From assembly GCF_002161675.1 (NCBI RefSeq), contig NZ_NFIH01000007.1:55199-119198 (forward strand): DNA of 64,000 nucleotides, in the 5' to 3' direction. The DNA comes from Pseudoflavonifractor sp. An44. GTDB taxonomy: Bacteria; Bacillota; Clostridia; Oscillospirales; Oscillospiraceae. Below are positions 1 through 8,312 of this stretch, one piece after another. The notes beneath the pieces were generated by a model. It ran no database searches. It was not told the DNA's origin and saw only the letters and a program-made list of their open reading frames with translations. Numbering within the stretch: position 1 is the stretch's first letter; each line of letters opens with the position of its first letter. A program made the position numbers and the translations under genes.

Positions 1-1
1 C

Positions 2-559
2 TTGAAGTATCTGCCCCAGGAGGAAATTCGCCGTCTGGCCCCAGATGCTGACCAATTTTCCATCACCCATGTGGCCGAGGGTATTCCAGGTGGTGAGCGC
101 ACCATCACCTACACCGACGACGGGGTGAGTGACCTGGGTGGATGGTTCATCCACCTGGTGGTTCAGCCCCTGTACCAAAAAGCCAATGGAGGGTACCACG
201 GCACCGGAGACGAGACCATCCACCTGTTCTACGGCAGACCCCCCGCCCAACGCCTGGCCACCTATTGGGGCGCAGACCTCCCCGGCACCTTTCATCTGAA
301 AACTCCAGACACCACCCTTGATTTTGACGCATCGTATCTGGAGCTATTCAGTGATGGCTCCTTCACCTGGTCCCGCTCCATTCTCATGAGTTCTGTCACT
401 CGGGGGTACTATGAGGAGACAGCGAACACCCTGACCTTGTATATATACAGCGACACCATCTATGTATTTGATAAGAAGGGGGACTCCCTGATCTACAATG
501 CGGACGCCTCCACGCAATCTCTGCCCATGGAGGAGTGGGCATATCTGCCCGGCGCATAA
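2..559 (+). CDS. Hypothetical protein, probably 5'-truncated
   Basis: The reading frame is open from the window edge and ends at TAA 557-559. A TTG sits at base 2, but no upstream sequence is visible, so the true N-terminus may lie outside the window. The 185 visible residues are soluble-looking, rich in aromatic residues and beta-prone, with no signal peptide, membrane segment or motif that I recognise. The gene is followed at once by a strong hairpin terminator shared with codA on the other strand. I do not recognise the family. Coding status is likely from the uninterrupted frame and the clean terminator spacing. Confidence 0.6.
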   Translation: MKYLPQEEIRRLAPDADQFSITHVAEGIPGGERTITYTDDGVSDLGGWFIHLVVQPLYQKANGGYHGTGDETIHLFYGRPPAQRLATYWGADLPGTFHLKTPDTTLDFDASYLELFSDGSFTWSRSILMSSVTRGYYEETANTLTLYIYSDTIYVFDKKGDSLIYNADASTQSLPMEEWAYLPGA

Positions 560-560
560 C

Positions 561-603
561 AAAATCCCACGGAAACCCTGAATGGGTCTCCGTGGGATTT
601 TTT
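561..603. terminator. Bidirectional intrinsic terminator
   Basis: AAATCCCACGGA (562-573) pairs perfectly with TCCGTGGGATTT (589-600), followed by a T-run on the plus strand and, read on the minus strand, by TTTTG. It lies between two convergent genes and can end both transcripts. Confidence 0.9.
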
Positions 604-616
604 CATGCCATCAGAA

Positions 617-1855
617 TTAGAAGAACACCTGCTTGTCCACAGGGGCGGTGCTGGCAATCAGCTTGCCCTTGCGGTAGTTGCGCAGGACGTTGGCGTCATA
701 GTTCAATGCGTCGTACCAGTCCTTGGCGTCCAGGATGATGAAGTTGGCATCGTTGCCCTCCTTGATGCCATAGGCATCCCCCAGGTGGAGGGTACGGGCA
801 GCGTTGGTGGTGACGAAGCGGTAGGAGTTGACGATCTCCTCATAGCCCAGCATGTGGCCCGCATACAGGCCCATGAACACCTGGTCCCGCATTTTGGCAT
901 TGCCCAGAGGATTCCAGGGGTCGAAGATATCGTCGGAGCCGAAGGAGACGTTGATGCCCTCGTCGGTGAGCTCCTTCACCCGGGTCATGCTGCGGCGCTT
1001 GGGGTAGGTGTCAGTGCGGCCGCCCAGGTGGACGTTGACGCAGGGGTTGGCCACAAAGTTGATGCCGGACAGCTTGAGAAGCCGCATCAGGCGGATGACG
1101 TAGGCGTTGTTGTAGCTGTGCATGGCGGTGGTGTGGGAGGCGGTGACCTTCTCCCCCATGCCCATCTCATAGGCCCGGGCGGCCAGGGTCTCCAGACCAC
1201 GGGAGGCCTCGTCGTCGATCTCGTCACAGTGGACATCCACCAGCTTGTTGTACTTGGCAGCCAGGTCCATGCAGATGTTCAGAGACTCCACGGAGTACTC
1301 CCGGGTGAACTCGAAGTGGGGGATGGCTCCGGCGGCGTCCGCTCCCATCTCCAGGGCCTGCTCCAGCAGCTTGGCCCCGTTGGGGTAGCTGAGGATGCCG
1401 TACTGAGGGAAGGCCACGATCTGGATGTCCATGTAGTCACGGACCTCTTCCCGAATCTCCAGCATGGCCTCCAGGGCGGTGAGCTTGGGGTCGTTGATGT
1501 CCACGTGGGTGCGGACGTACTGGATGCCGTTGGCCGCCTGCATGCGGATGGCCTGGTTGACCCGGGCCTTCACGTCCTCATGGGTCAGGGAGGGCTTGTA
1601 CTCCTCCCAGCACTGGATGCCCTCAAAGAGGGTACCGCTGAGGTTCCAGCGGGGACGGCCAGCGGTGAGGCAGGTGTCCAGGTGCACGTGGGATTCCACA
1701 AAGGGCGGCAGAGCCATCTTTCCGGCGCAGTCGGCCACCACTTCCTCCCCAGGCAGGGGCTCCAGGTGGGGAGCGATGGCGTCAAACTTGCCGTCGGTGA
1801 CTCGAATGTCCACCGTGTCCTGGGCATTGCCCAGGTGAAGCTTTTGAAAGAGCAT
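617..1855 (-). CDS. codA: Cytosine deaminase (amidohydrolase family)
   Basis: Hydrolyses cytosine to uracil and ammonia in the cytoplasm for pyrimidine salvage. The 412 residues follow Escherichia coli CodA (427 residues, from memory) nearly end to end. Metal ligands and catalytic residues are in place: H56 and H58 in VESHVHLD, H209 with E212 in HCDEID, H241 in SHTT and D308 in FGSDD. The substrate-pocket stretch AIPHFEFTREY is also kept. The ATG at 1855 has an AGGGAGGA ribosome site 7 bases upstream. It lies 21 bases downstream of codB and is surely co-transcribed, so the pair imports and deaminates cytosine. Confidence 0.95.
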   Translation of the reverse strand: MLFQKLHLGNAQDTVDIRVTDGKFDAIAPHLEPLPGEEVVADCAGKMALPPFVESHVHLDTCLTAGRPRWNLSGTLFEGIQCWEEYKPSLTHEDVKARVNQAIRMQAANGIQYVRTHVDINDPKLTALEAMLEIREEVRDYMDIQIVAFPQYGILSYPNGAKLLEQALEMGADAAGAIPHFEFTREYSVESLNICMDLAAKYNKLVDVHCDEIDDEASRGLETLAARAYEMGMGEKVTASHTTAMHSYNNAYVIRLMRLLKLSGINFVANPCVNVHLGGRTDTYPKRRSMTRVKELTDEGINVSFGSDDIFDPWNPLGNAKMRDQVFMGLYAGHMLGYEEIVNSYRFVTTNAARTLHLGDAYGIKEGNDANFIILDAKDWYDALNYDANVLRNYRKGKLIASTAPVDKQVFF

Positions 1856-1876
1856 GGTAAAATCCTCCCTATTTGT

Positions 1877-3118
1877 TTAGTTGTGTTTTTTACCCAGCAG
1901 TTCCCCCAGGAAGAAGCACACCGCCGCCACGATCATGGCGTTGATGGCGGCAATGCCCCAGGGGAGGATGTTGGCTGCCACAGCACCCACCACGATGCCG
2001 GCCATGTTGAACCAGTTGACGGTCACTCGCCGATCGGCGTCCCGGAACTTGCTGCGGTTTTTGAAGAAGTCCAGAATGACAATGGCACCGATGGGGGGCA
2101 GCGCGCAGTTCAAGATGTTCAGCCAACCAGTGAAGTTCCAGTACAGCCAGATGGCCAAGGCGGTACCCACGATACCGGCAATCCAAGTGGTGAACTTCAT
2201 GCGCACCCCGGAGACGTTGGAGATGGCCAGGCCGCCGGTGTACAGAGCGTTGTTGTTGGTGGTCCAGATGTTGGCGCCCAGCACGATGAGGGCGGGGATA
2301 GCCAGACCCTGGGCGATCATCACATAGAAGATATCATCCTTCCCGGTGAAGGCGCCGCCCACAGCGCCGAAGCAGAACATCAGAGTATTTCCCAGGAAAA
2401 AGGCGATGACGGTGGTCCACACCGCGATCTTGCTGTTTTTTGCAAAACGGATGAAGTTGGGGGTGGCGGTGCCGCCGGAGATAAAGGAGCCGATGACGTA
2501 GCCAATGCCAGTGACCAGGCTGATGCCGCCGGCAGACTGGGCGAAGATGGCGGTGAGTCCGCCGCCCTCTCCGGTGGCGGTGATCATGGAGTACATGCCC
2601 AGTACCACAATGAGGGGCACGGAGATATAGCTGACGATCTCCAGGGCCTTCATGCCGGTGGCCGCGGTGGCGGTCATCAGCAGGCCAGCCACGATGGTCA
2701 GAGCCCACGCATTGACCCCCAAGAGCTCGGCAGCAGGAATGGAGAACATGGCCACACCCACACCAAACCAGCCGATCTGGGTAAAGCCCAGAATGGCGGA
2801 GGACAGGTAGGAGCCCTTCTCACCAAACGTCTTACGGCACAGCAGGTCCATGTTCAACCCGGTGCTGGAGCCAATGTAGGCCAGGATGCCGCAGTAGGCG
2901 GAGAGAATCAGGCCGCCGATGAGGCAGGCCCAGGCAAAGCCGGACAGGTCCAGGCCGTTGCCCAGCTTGGCGCCCACGCTCATGCTGGCAGAAAAGAAGG
3001 TAAAGCCCAGCATGACAAAGAACATATTCCAAAAGCCTTTCCGGGCTGAGGCGGGCACCGCCTCCAGGGAATAGTCGGCGTCTACCTGGTGTTGTTTTTC
3101 TCGTTCGTGTTTACTCAT
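1877..3118 (-). CDS. codB: Cytosine permease (NCS1 family)
   Basis: Inner-membrane nucleobase:cation symporter for cytosine uptake. The protein has about 12 hydrophobic segments over 413 residues, typical of NCS1, and resembles CodB throughout, including SMSVGAKLG in the first helix and ANIWTTNNNALY in the middle. I start at ATG 3118; a TTG two codons upstream (3124) is also possible because the GGGAG ribosome site lies 5 bases before the TTG and 11 before the ATG. It is first gene of a codB-codA operon with its own promoter. The cytosine specificity rests on the neighbouring codA as well as on the sequence. Confidence 0.93.
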   Translation of the reverse strand: MSKHEREKQHQVDADYSLEAVPASARKGFWNMFFVMLGFTFFSASMSVGAKLGNGLDLSGFAWACLIGGLILSAYCGILAYIGSSTGLNMDLLCRKTFGEKGSYLSSAILGFTQIGWFGVGVAMFSIPAAELLGVNAWALTIVAGLLMTATAATGMKALEIVSYISVPLIVVLGMYSMITATGEGGGLTAIFAQSAGGISLVTGIGYVIGSFISGGTATPNFIRFAKNSKIAVWTTVIAFFLGNTLMFCFGAVGGAFTGKDDIFYVMIAQGLAIPALIVLGANIWTTNNNALYTGGLAISNVSGVRMKFTTWIAGIVGTALAIWLYWNFTGWLNILNCALPPIGAIVILDFFKNRSKFRDADRRVTVNWFNMAGIVVGAVAANILPWGIAAINAMIVAAVCFFLGELLGKKHN

Positions 3119-3174
3119 ACGCAATGAATCTCCCTCTCAGTTTCTTATTTCATGGAGTCTACACTCAGTTGAAT

Positions 3175-3204
3175 AATATACCATGCTTTTGACAGAAATG
3201 TCCA
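3175..3204 (-). promoter_or_regulatory. Sigma-A promoter for codB-codA
   Basis: On the minus strand TGGACA (3199-3204), an 18-base spacer and TATATT (3175-3180) form a plausible promoter. The predicted start near 3168 gives a leader of about 50 bases. Confidence 0.55.
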
Positions 3205-3393
3205 CCTGCCCTTTCCCTAAAAAATGTCGAAAATCCCCCCACCTCTCCCAGCAAAATTATCCTTTACCAGAAGAGGAATAAAATGCACCCATGTAGCCAG
3301 TTTGTCTCCACTTCTCCATATAATTCCTCACAATTTTTATATACCATCTTCTATTTCGCATAGTTTCAATTCCATTTTACTTCGATTCTTTTG

Positions 3394-3422
3394 TTGACTT
3401 TTCACAGTTTCCGGTCTACAAT
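3394..3422 (+). promoter_or_regulatory. Strong sigma-A promoter for the hexosaminidase genes
   Basis: TTGACT (3394-3399), exactly 17 bases, then TACAAT (3417-3422): ten of twelve consensus bases with ideal spacing. It points at the GH84 gene, whose start lies almost 300 bases downstream. Confidence 0.8.
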
Positions 3423-3717
3423 AGGTGGGTAAAGGCCTGGAATGGGTATCGTTTCCCCCGTCCCCTTTTCCAGCGCATAATCCTCACAAATTGTCAACCC
3501 CGTACCGAACCGCAAGGCACAGTTGGAGGCTTCCCCCAAAGTGTTGGAGTGTCGTTTTCCCTTTCCTGCGTTCTGGTGGGGTTTTCCTTTGTATGGACCA
3601 GAGATGGCAACAGGGCGGCCATAGACCCCCTTTTACCATAGATGAGAGCATAGGAGGCGAAAACAGCAAACAAGCGAAAGAAAGAAAAGGAGCAATCTTG
3701 ACAAAGGAGGAACTATC
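3423..3717 (+). other. Long 5' leader of the GH84 gene
   Basis: About 290 transcribed but apparently non-coding bases separate the promoter from the TTG start. The first part could close a CTGGAA/TTCCAG stem (about 3436-3470); the last 70 bases are purine-rich and end in a perfect AAAGGAGG ribosome site. I recognise no known riboswitch. The rest of the codB-GH84 gap (3205-3393) is AT-rich and shows nothing else. Confidence 0.4.
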
Positions 3718-6700
3718 TTGAACAAACTCGTAAAGTGCATCACAGGTGCAGTCCTGGCGGTATGCATGGTCACCACCGGTATGCCGGGCCTGGGACTGCT
3801 CTCCCAAACCGCCCAGGCTGCCGCCGACACCAATCTGGCCCTGAACAAGACCGCCACGGCCAGTGATGTGGAGTCTGGTACCAGCTTCACCGCTGACAAG
3901 GCTGTGGATGGCAACTCCAGCACCCGCTGGGCCACCAACGCCGACAGTGCAGGCACCGCTCCCAAGTGGCTGCAAGTGGATTTTGGCACCACCACCACCT
4001 TTGATACGGTGGATATCTCCTGGGAGCAGCAGAACATCGTGGAGTACAAGCTGGAGGTGTCTGACAACGCCGACAGCTGGACCACCGTGTTTGAGCGCAA
4101 CTCCAACCCCACCACCAAGGACGAGAGCATCTCCCTGGAGGCTCCCGCCGTGGGCCGCTATCTCCGGGTGTACGTCAGCCGCTACGACCAGGCCGACTGG
4201 AAGTCTGTGTCCATCTTTGAGCTGGCTGTGTACAACTCCAAGGATGACACCCCCGATGTGTCCGGCGGCAACTACACCATCTACCCCACTCCCCAGAAGG
4301 TGACCGATGAAGAGGGCACCATCACCCTCACCGACACCATCAACGTCATCCAGGGTGAGGGCATCGACACCGTCACCGCCAACCGCATCAAAGAGGTTCT
4401 CACCGACAACGGGTACACCACCCAGGTTGCCGACCAGGCCTCTGAGACCAACACCAACCTGTATGTGGGTATCAACGGCTCCGGCGACGCCGCCGACACC
4501 TATGAGGGTGTGCCCAAGGATGTGTTCACCGAGGGCGAGAACAAGTACGACATGCACGTGGTGAAGGTGTTTGAAAACGGCGACATCGTTATCCTGGGCC
4601 AGGACAGCGACGCTGCCTACTACGGTCTGGCCACTCTGAATCTGATGCTGGAGCAGACCACCGACCGCCAGATGAAGATCTCCACCTTTGAGGACTACTC
4701 CTTCCAGAAGTACCGTGGCTGCGTGGAAGGCTACTACGGCTACCCCTGGAGCGTGGAGGGCACTCTGAGCTGGTTCGACTTCGCCAAGCGCTACAAGATG
4801 AACATCTTCCTCTACGGCCCCAAGACCGACCCCTATCACCTGGGTCAGTGGGACGAGCCCTATCCTGAGACCGTCACCGAGGAGGAGTCCGCCATCGGTA
4901 TCCGCACCCGCAGCGAGATGCAGCAGTTTGCTGAGAAGGCCACCGAGTGCAACGTGGACTTCGTCTGGGTGGCTCACCCCGCCATGAAGAAGCCCATTGA
5001 CTTCACCAATGAGGAGACCGTCAATGAGGGCGTGGACCGCCTGATGGCCAAGTTTGCGGATATGTACGACCTGGGCGTACGCCAGTTCGGCATCTTCGTG
5101 GACGACATCTCCAACTCTGAGGCCGCCCGCACCTGCGACATGCAGATCTACATGCTCAACACCACCCAGGAGCGTCTGTATGAGACCTACAACGGCGAGG
5201 GCACTGCAGCGGAAGACCATGTAAAGGGCCTGTTCTTTACCCCTGCTTGGTATACCACCGGTTCCAGCGGTGCTTCCACCTACATGCCCAAGTTCCGCAA
5301 TGTGCACGAGGACATTGAGATCTGCTTTACCGGCAGCGACGTGTTCTCCAGCATCAGCAACACCTCTGCCACCACCTTTAAGAATTGGATTGGCCGGGAC
5401 CCCGTGCTGTGGTGGAACTACCCCGTCAACGACAATGTGGACAACGTCTACTACACCAACCCCATCAACCACTACTACTCCCTGGACTCCAACCCCACCA
5501 GCCTCAAGGGTGTGCTGTCCAACCCCATGAACTACTCCGAGTCCTCCAAGGTGGCGTTCTTCGGCATCGCCGACTACACCTGGAACCCCAACGCCTTTGA
5601 CGCCATGGAGAACTGGGAGAACTGCTTCGACGGCATCTTCCCCGACGACCCCGACATGGCACAGGCCCTGAAGGTGGTCTACGGCAGTCTGAACACCAGC
5701 TATGAGCCCGCTGAGCTGACCCGTCTGTACGCTCAGTACGGCAGTGGCAGCGCCACCGCCGCCGCCAGCCTCATGGAGAAGATGTATGAGATCGTGGACT
5801 CCATCGAGAAGCTGGAGACTCTGAAAAACAGCGACGATCCCGTGGAGCGCCTGCTGGTGGAGGAGGCTCAGCCCGCCTTCAACAAGCTCTATGACATGGC
5901 CGCTGCCATCGGCGGCGCTATGGCGGTGGAGTCCTCCGACGATCCTCTGGTGCAGACCCACGGCTACTACCTGGCCAAGGCCGCCTATGAGCGTCTGAGC
6001 ATCTATCGCAACCCCCGCTATCAGATCATCGCTCTGGAAGGCTCCGGCGCTGACATCTACTACAGCACTTGGGAAGCTGAGCCCTCCAACGGCAAGATGA
6101 AGGCCTTTGTGGAGACCGCCATGAATGCCATTGCCGATTTCGACGTCACCTCTCTGGACACCAGCGCCGCGGACATCCAGTCCGTGCAGATTCTGCCCAA
6201 TGAGAACGTGGAGGTCCGTCAGGGCACCACCTGCCAGTTCACCGCTCAGGTCACCGCCAACGGCGAGAACCTCAGCGACGTGATCTGGACCGTGGAAGGT
6301 AACACCGGCGAGAACACCACCATGAACTTCAATGGCATCCTGACCATGGATACCAACGAGCTCTCCCCCACCGTCACCGTCAAGGCTGTCTCCGCCTATG
6401 ACGAGACCGTGTTCGCCACCGTGGAAGTAAAGGTCACCGACCGCATCTATGTGGATCCCACCATCCCCACCAACCAGGCCTACGGCGCCGCCATTCTGGG
6501 TGGCTCCGGCAATCCCGGCGTGGGCGGCGGCCCGGAGAACCTCTTCGACGAGAGCGAGGACGGCTCCAAGTGGTGCCCCGGCGACAACACCCGCTACAAC
6601 CAGTGGGCCGCCTTCGACCTGGGCGCAGACAAGACCATCTCCTCCTGGCAGACCGTCCACGCAGGTGTGGAGCACGAGCTGGACATCTCCTCCAACTTCT

Positions 6701-8235
6701 CCCTGCAGGTCCTCAAGGACCCCAATGCCACTGAGGAGCAACTCCACGACAAGTCCTACCTGGGCAACAGCGCCAACTGGGTCACCGTGGCCGAGTATGT
6801 GAACAACACCGAGAACATCACCACCTATGAGTTCGAGGAGCCCGTGACCGCCCGCTACTTCCGTCTGTACATCGCCGACGGCTGCCAGCCCGGCGTGCCC
6901 TATGCCGCCACTCGTATCTATGAGTGCCGTCTGTTCGGTGTGGACACCGCCACCGTGGAGCGCACCCACAGCCTGACCATCGCCGACGGCATTGCCAACG
7001 GCACCATCACCACCGACGCCGCCAACTACGAGGAGGGCGCCAAGGTCAACGTGTACGTCACCCCCGACGAGGGCTACCGCCTGAAGGAGGGCACCCTGAA
7101 GTACAACGACACCGTGATGGAGGGCACCAGCTTCCTGATGCCCGCGGAAGACGTGGTCATCACCGCCCAGTTCGAGGTGGATTCCGGCACCGAGCCCACC
7201 GTGGACAAGACGAAGCTCCAGGCCGCCGTGGACGAGGCCTCCGCTCTGAAGGAAGCCGACTACACCGCCGAGACCTGGACCGTGTTTGCCGCCGCTCTGG
7301 CCGACGCCCAGACTGTCCTGGCCAATGACGAGGCCACTCAGAAGGACGTAGACGAAGCTCTGACCGCCCTCAACGCTGCTGTGGAGCAGCTGGAGAAGGT
7401 TCAGGAGCCCGGCCAGGAGGCCAACAAGCTTCTGCTGCAAAAGACCTATGACTACGCTCTGACCCTGGACACCACCGGCGTGGTGGACTCCGCTGTGGCC
7501 GTCTTCCAGAAGGCTATGGACGAGGCCAAGGCCGTGCTGGACGACCCCAACGCCACCCAGGATCAGGTGAACACCGCTTGGGACAACCTGCTCACTGGCA
7601 TCTGGTCCCTGGGCCTGAAGCAGGGCGACAAGACCATGCTGGAGGTACTCATCGTCAAGGCTGAGTCCATGGTAGCCAACCAGAGCAAGTACATGCCCGA
7701 CCACTGGCAGGAACTGCTGGACGCTTTGAATGCCGGTCAGAAGGTCATGGACGACGGCGATGCCCTCCAGGGCGATGTGGAGACCGCTGTGGAGGCTCTG
7801 ATGAACGCCATCCTGGCCCAGCGCTACAAGGCCGACAAGTCCATCCTGGAAGACCTCATCGGCAAGGCTGAGAGCATCGACCTGACCGGCTACACCGCCG
7901 AGTCCGTGGCCATGTTCCGCTCCGCTCTGGCCTCTGCTCAGTCCGTGCTGGCTGACGAGACCCTCTCTGAGGACGACCAGGCCACTGTGGACAACGCCGT
8001 GGCCGCTCTGTCCGCTGCCATGGACGGCCTCACCGCCGGTGGTGCTCCCGAGACCACCGACAAGCCCGTGGCCTCTGAGAAGCCTGAGACCACCGACAAG
8101 CCCCAGGCCACTGAGAAGCCCGAGAACGTGCCTCAGACGGGCGACGAGGCCATGATTCAGATTTGGGTGGCTCTGGCCCTGGTCAGCACCGCCGCTCTGG
8201 CTCTGGCTGTGACCAAGAAGAAGCACAACGTGTAA
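3718..8235 (+). CDS. Wall-anchored GH84 beta-N-acetylglucosaminidase, multidomain
   Basis: Secreted glycosidase that should release terminal GlcNAc from host glycoproteins or mucin. The 1505 residues hold, in order: signal peptide (1-34, cut after AQA), F5/8 type C carbohydrate-binding domain (about 39-172), GH20b-like domain (about 186-325), GH84 catalytic barrel (about 331-620) with the catalytic Asp pair D462-D463 in FGIFVDDIS, a BIG2-like domain (about 818-910), a second F5/8 C domain (921-1075), a bacterial repeat (1084-1157), FIVAR-type helical repeats (1162-1440), a Pro/Thr/Lys linker and a sortase motif VPQTGD (1471-1476) with membrane helix and KKKH tail. The start is TTG, fixed by AAAGGAGG and the signal peptide. 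Arg codons are mainly CGC/CGT, unlike many neighbours, which suggests high expression. It resembles clostridial NagH/NagJ-type enzymes. Confidence 0.93.
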   Translation: MNKLVKCITGAVLAVCMVTTGMPGLGLLSQTAQAAADTNLALNKTATASDVESGTSFTADKAVDGNSSTRWATNADSAGTAPKWLQVDFGTTTTFDTVDISWEQQNIVEYKLEVSDNADSWTTVFERNSNPTTKDESISLEAPAVGRYLRVYVSRYDQADWKSVSIFELAVYNSKDDTPDVSGGNYTIYPTPQKVTDEEGTITLTDTINVIQGEGIDTVTANRIKEVLTDNGYTTQVADQASETNTNLYVGINGSGDAADTYEGVPKDVFTEGENKYDMHVVKVFENGDIVILGQDSDAAYYGLATLNLMLEQTTDRQMKISTFEDYSFQKYRGCVEGYYGYPWSVEGTLSWFDFAKRYKMNIFLYGPKTDPYHLGQWDEPYPETVTEEESAIGIRTRSEMQQFAEKATECNVDFVWVAHPAMKKPIDFTNEETVNEGVDRLMAKFADMYDLGVRQFGIFVDDISNSEAARTCDMQIYMLNTTQERLYETYNGEGTAAEDHVKGLFFTPAWYTTGSSGASTYMPKFRNVHEDIEICFTGSDVFSSISNTSATTFKNWIGRDPVLWWNYPVNDNVDNVYYTNPINHYYSLDSNPTSLKGVLSNPMNYSESSKVAFFGIADYTWNPNAFDAMENWENCFDGIFPDDPDMAQALKVVYGSLNTSYEPAELTRLYAQYGSGSATAAASLMEKMYEIVDSIEKLETLKNSDDPVERLLVEEAQPAFNKLYDMAAAIGGAMAVESSDDPLVQTHGYYLAKAAYERLSIYRNPRYQIIALEGSGADIYYSTWEAEPSNGKMKAFVETAMNAIADFDVTSLDTSAADIQSVQILPNENVEVRQGTTCQFTAQVTANGENLSDVIWTVEGNTGENTTMNFNGILTMDTNELSPTVTVKAVSAYDETVFATVEVKVTDRIYVDPTIPTNQAYGAAILGGSGNPGVGGGPENLFDESEDGSKWCPGDNTRYNQWAAFDLGADKTISSWQTVHAGVEHELDISSNFSLQVLKDPNATEEQLHDKSYLGNSANWVTVAEYVNNTENITTYEFEEPVTARYFRLYIADGCQPGVPYAATRIYECRLFGVDTATVERTHSLTIADGIANGTITTDAANYEEGAKVNVYVTPDEGYRLKEGTLKYNDTVMEGTSFLMPAEDVVITAQFEVDSGTEPTVDKTKLQAAVDEASALKEADYTAETWTVFAAALADAQTVLANDEATQKDVDEALTALNAAVEQLEKVQEPGQEANKLLLQKTYDYALTLDTTGVVDSAVAVFQKAMDEAKAVLDDPNATQDQVNTAWDNLLTGIWSLGLKQGDKTMLEVLIVKAESMVANQSKYMPDHWQELLDALNAGQKVMDDGDALQGDVETAVEALMNAILAQRYKADKSILEDLIGKAESIDLTGYTAESVAMFRSALASAQSVLADETLSEDDQATVDNAVAALSAAMDGLTAGGAPETTDKPVASEKPETTDKPQATEKPENVPQTGDEAMIQIWVALALVSTAALALAVTKKKHNV

Positions 8236-8250
8236 GCCCTTCCCCTTCTG

Positions 8251-8280
8251 TACCGCTCCGCCCACCGGGGCGGGGCGGTA
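8251..8280 (+). other. Intercistronic hairpin between GH84 and GH20
   Basis: TACCGCTCCGCCC pairs with GGGCGGGGCGGTA (13 base pairs, one G-U) around a tiny loop. No T-run follows, so it is unlikely to be a full terminator. It may stabilise the upstream message or tune the two genes' levels. Confidence 0.6.
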
Positions 8281-8312
8281 TAGAAACCTGACATCGGAAA
8301 GGATTTGAAACA

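Noticed and set aside
605..3049. An 814-codon plus-strand frame over codA-codB, and similar long shadows over uvrA (23174-27283) and tex/recG
   Set aside because: All overlap well-supported genes on the other strand and encode His/Gly/Val-rich low-complexity products.
7201..8040. Tandem repeats in the GH84 and GH20 3' regions as possible CRISPR or satellite DNA
   Set aside because: The similarity is at protein level (FIVAR domains), with degenerate DNA and no spacer-repeat regularity.
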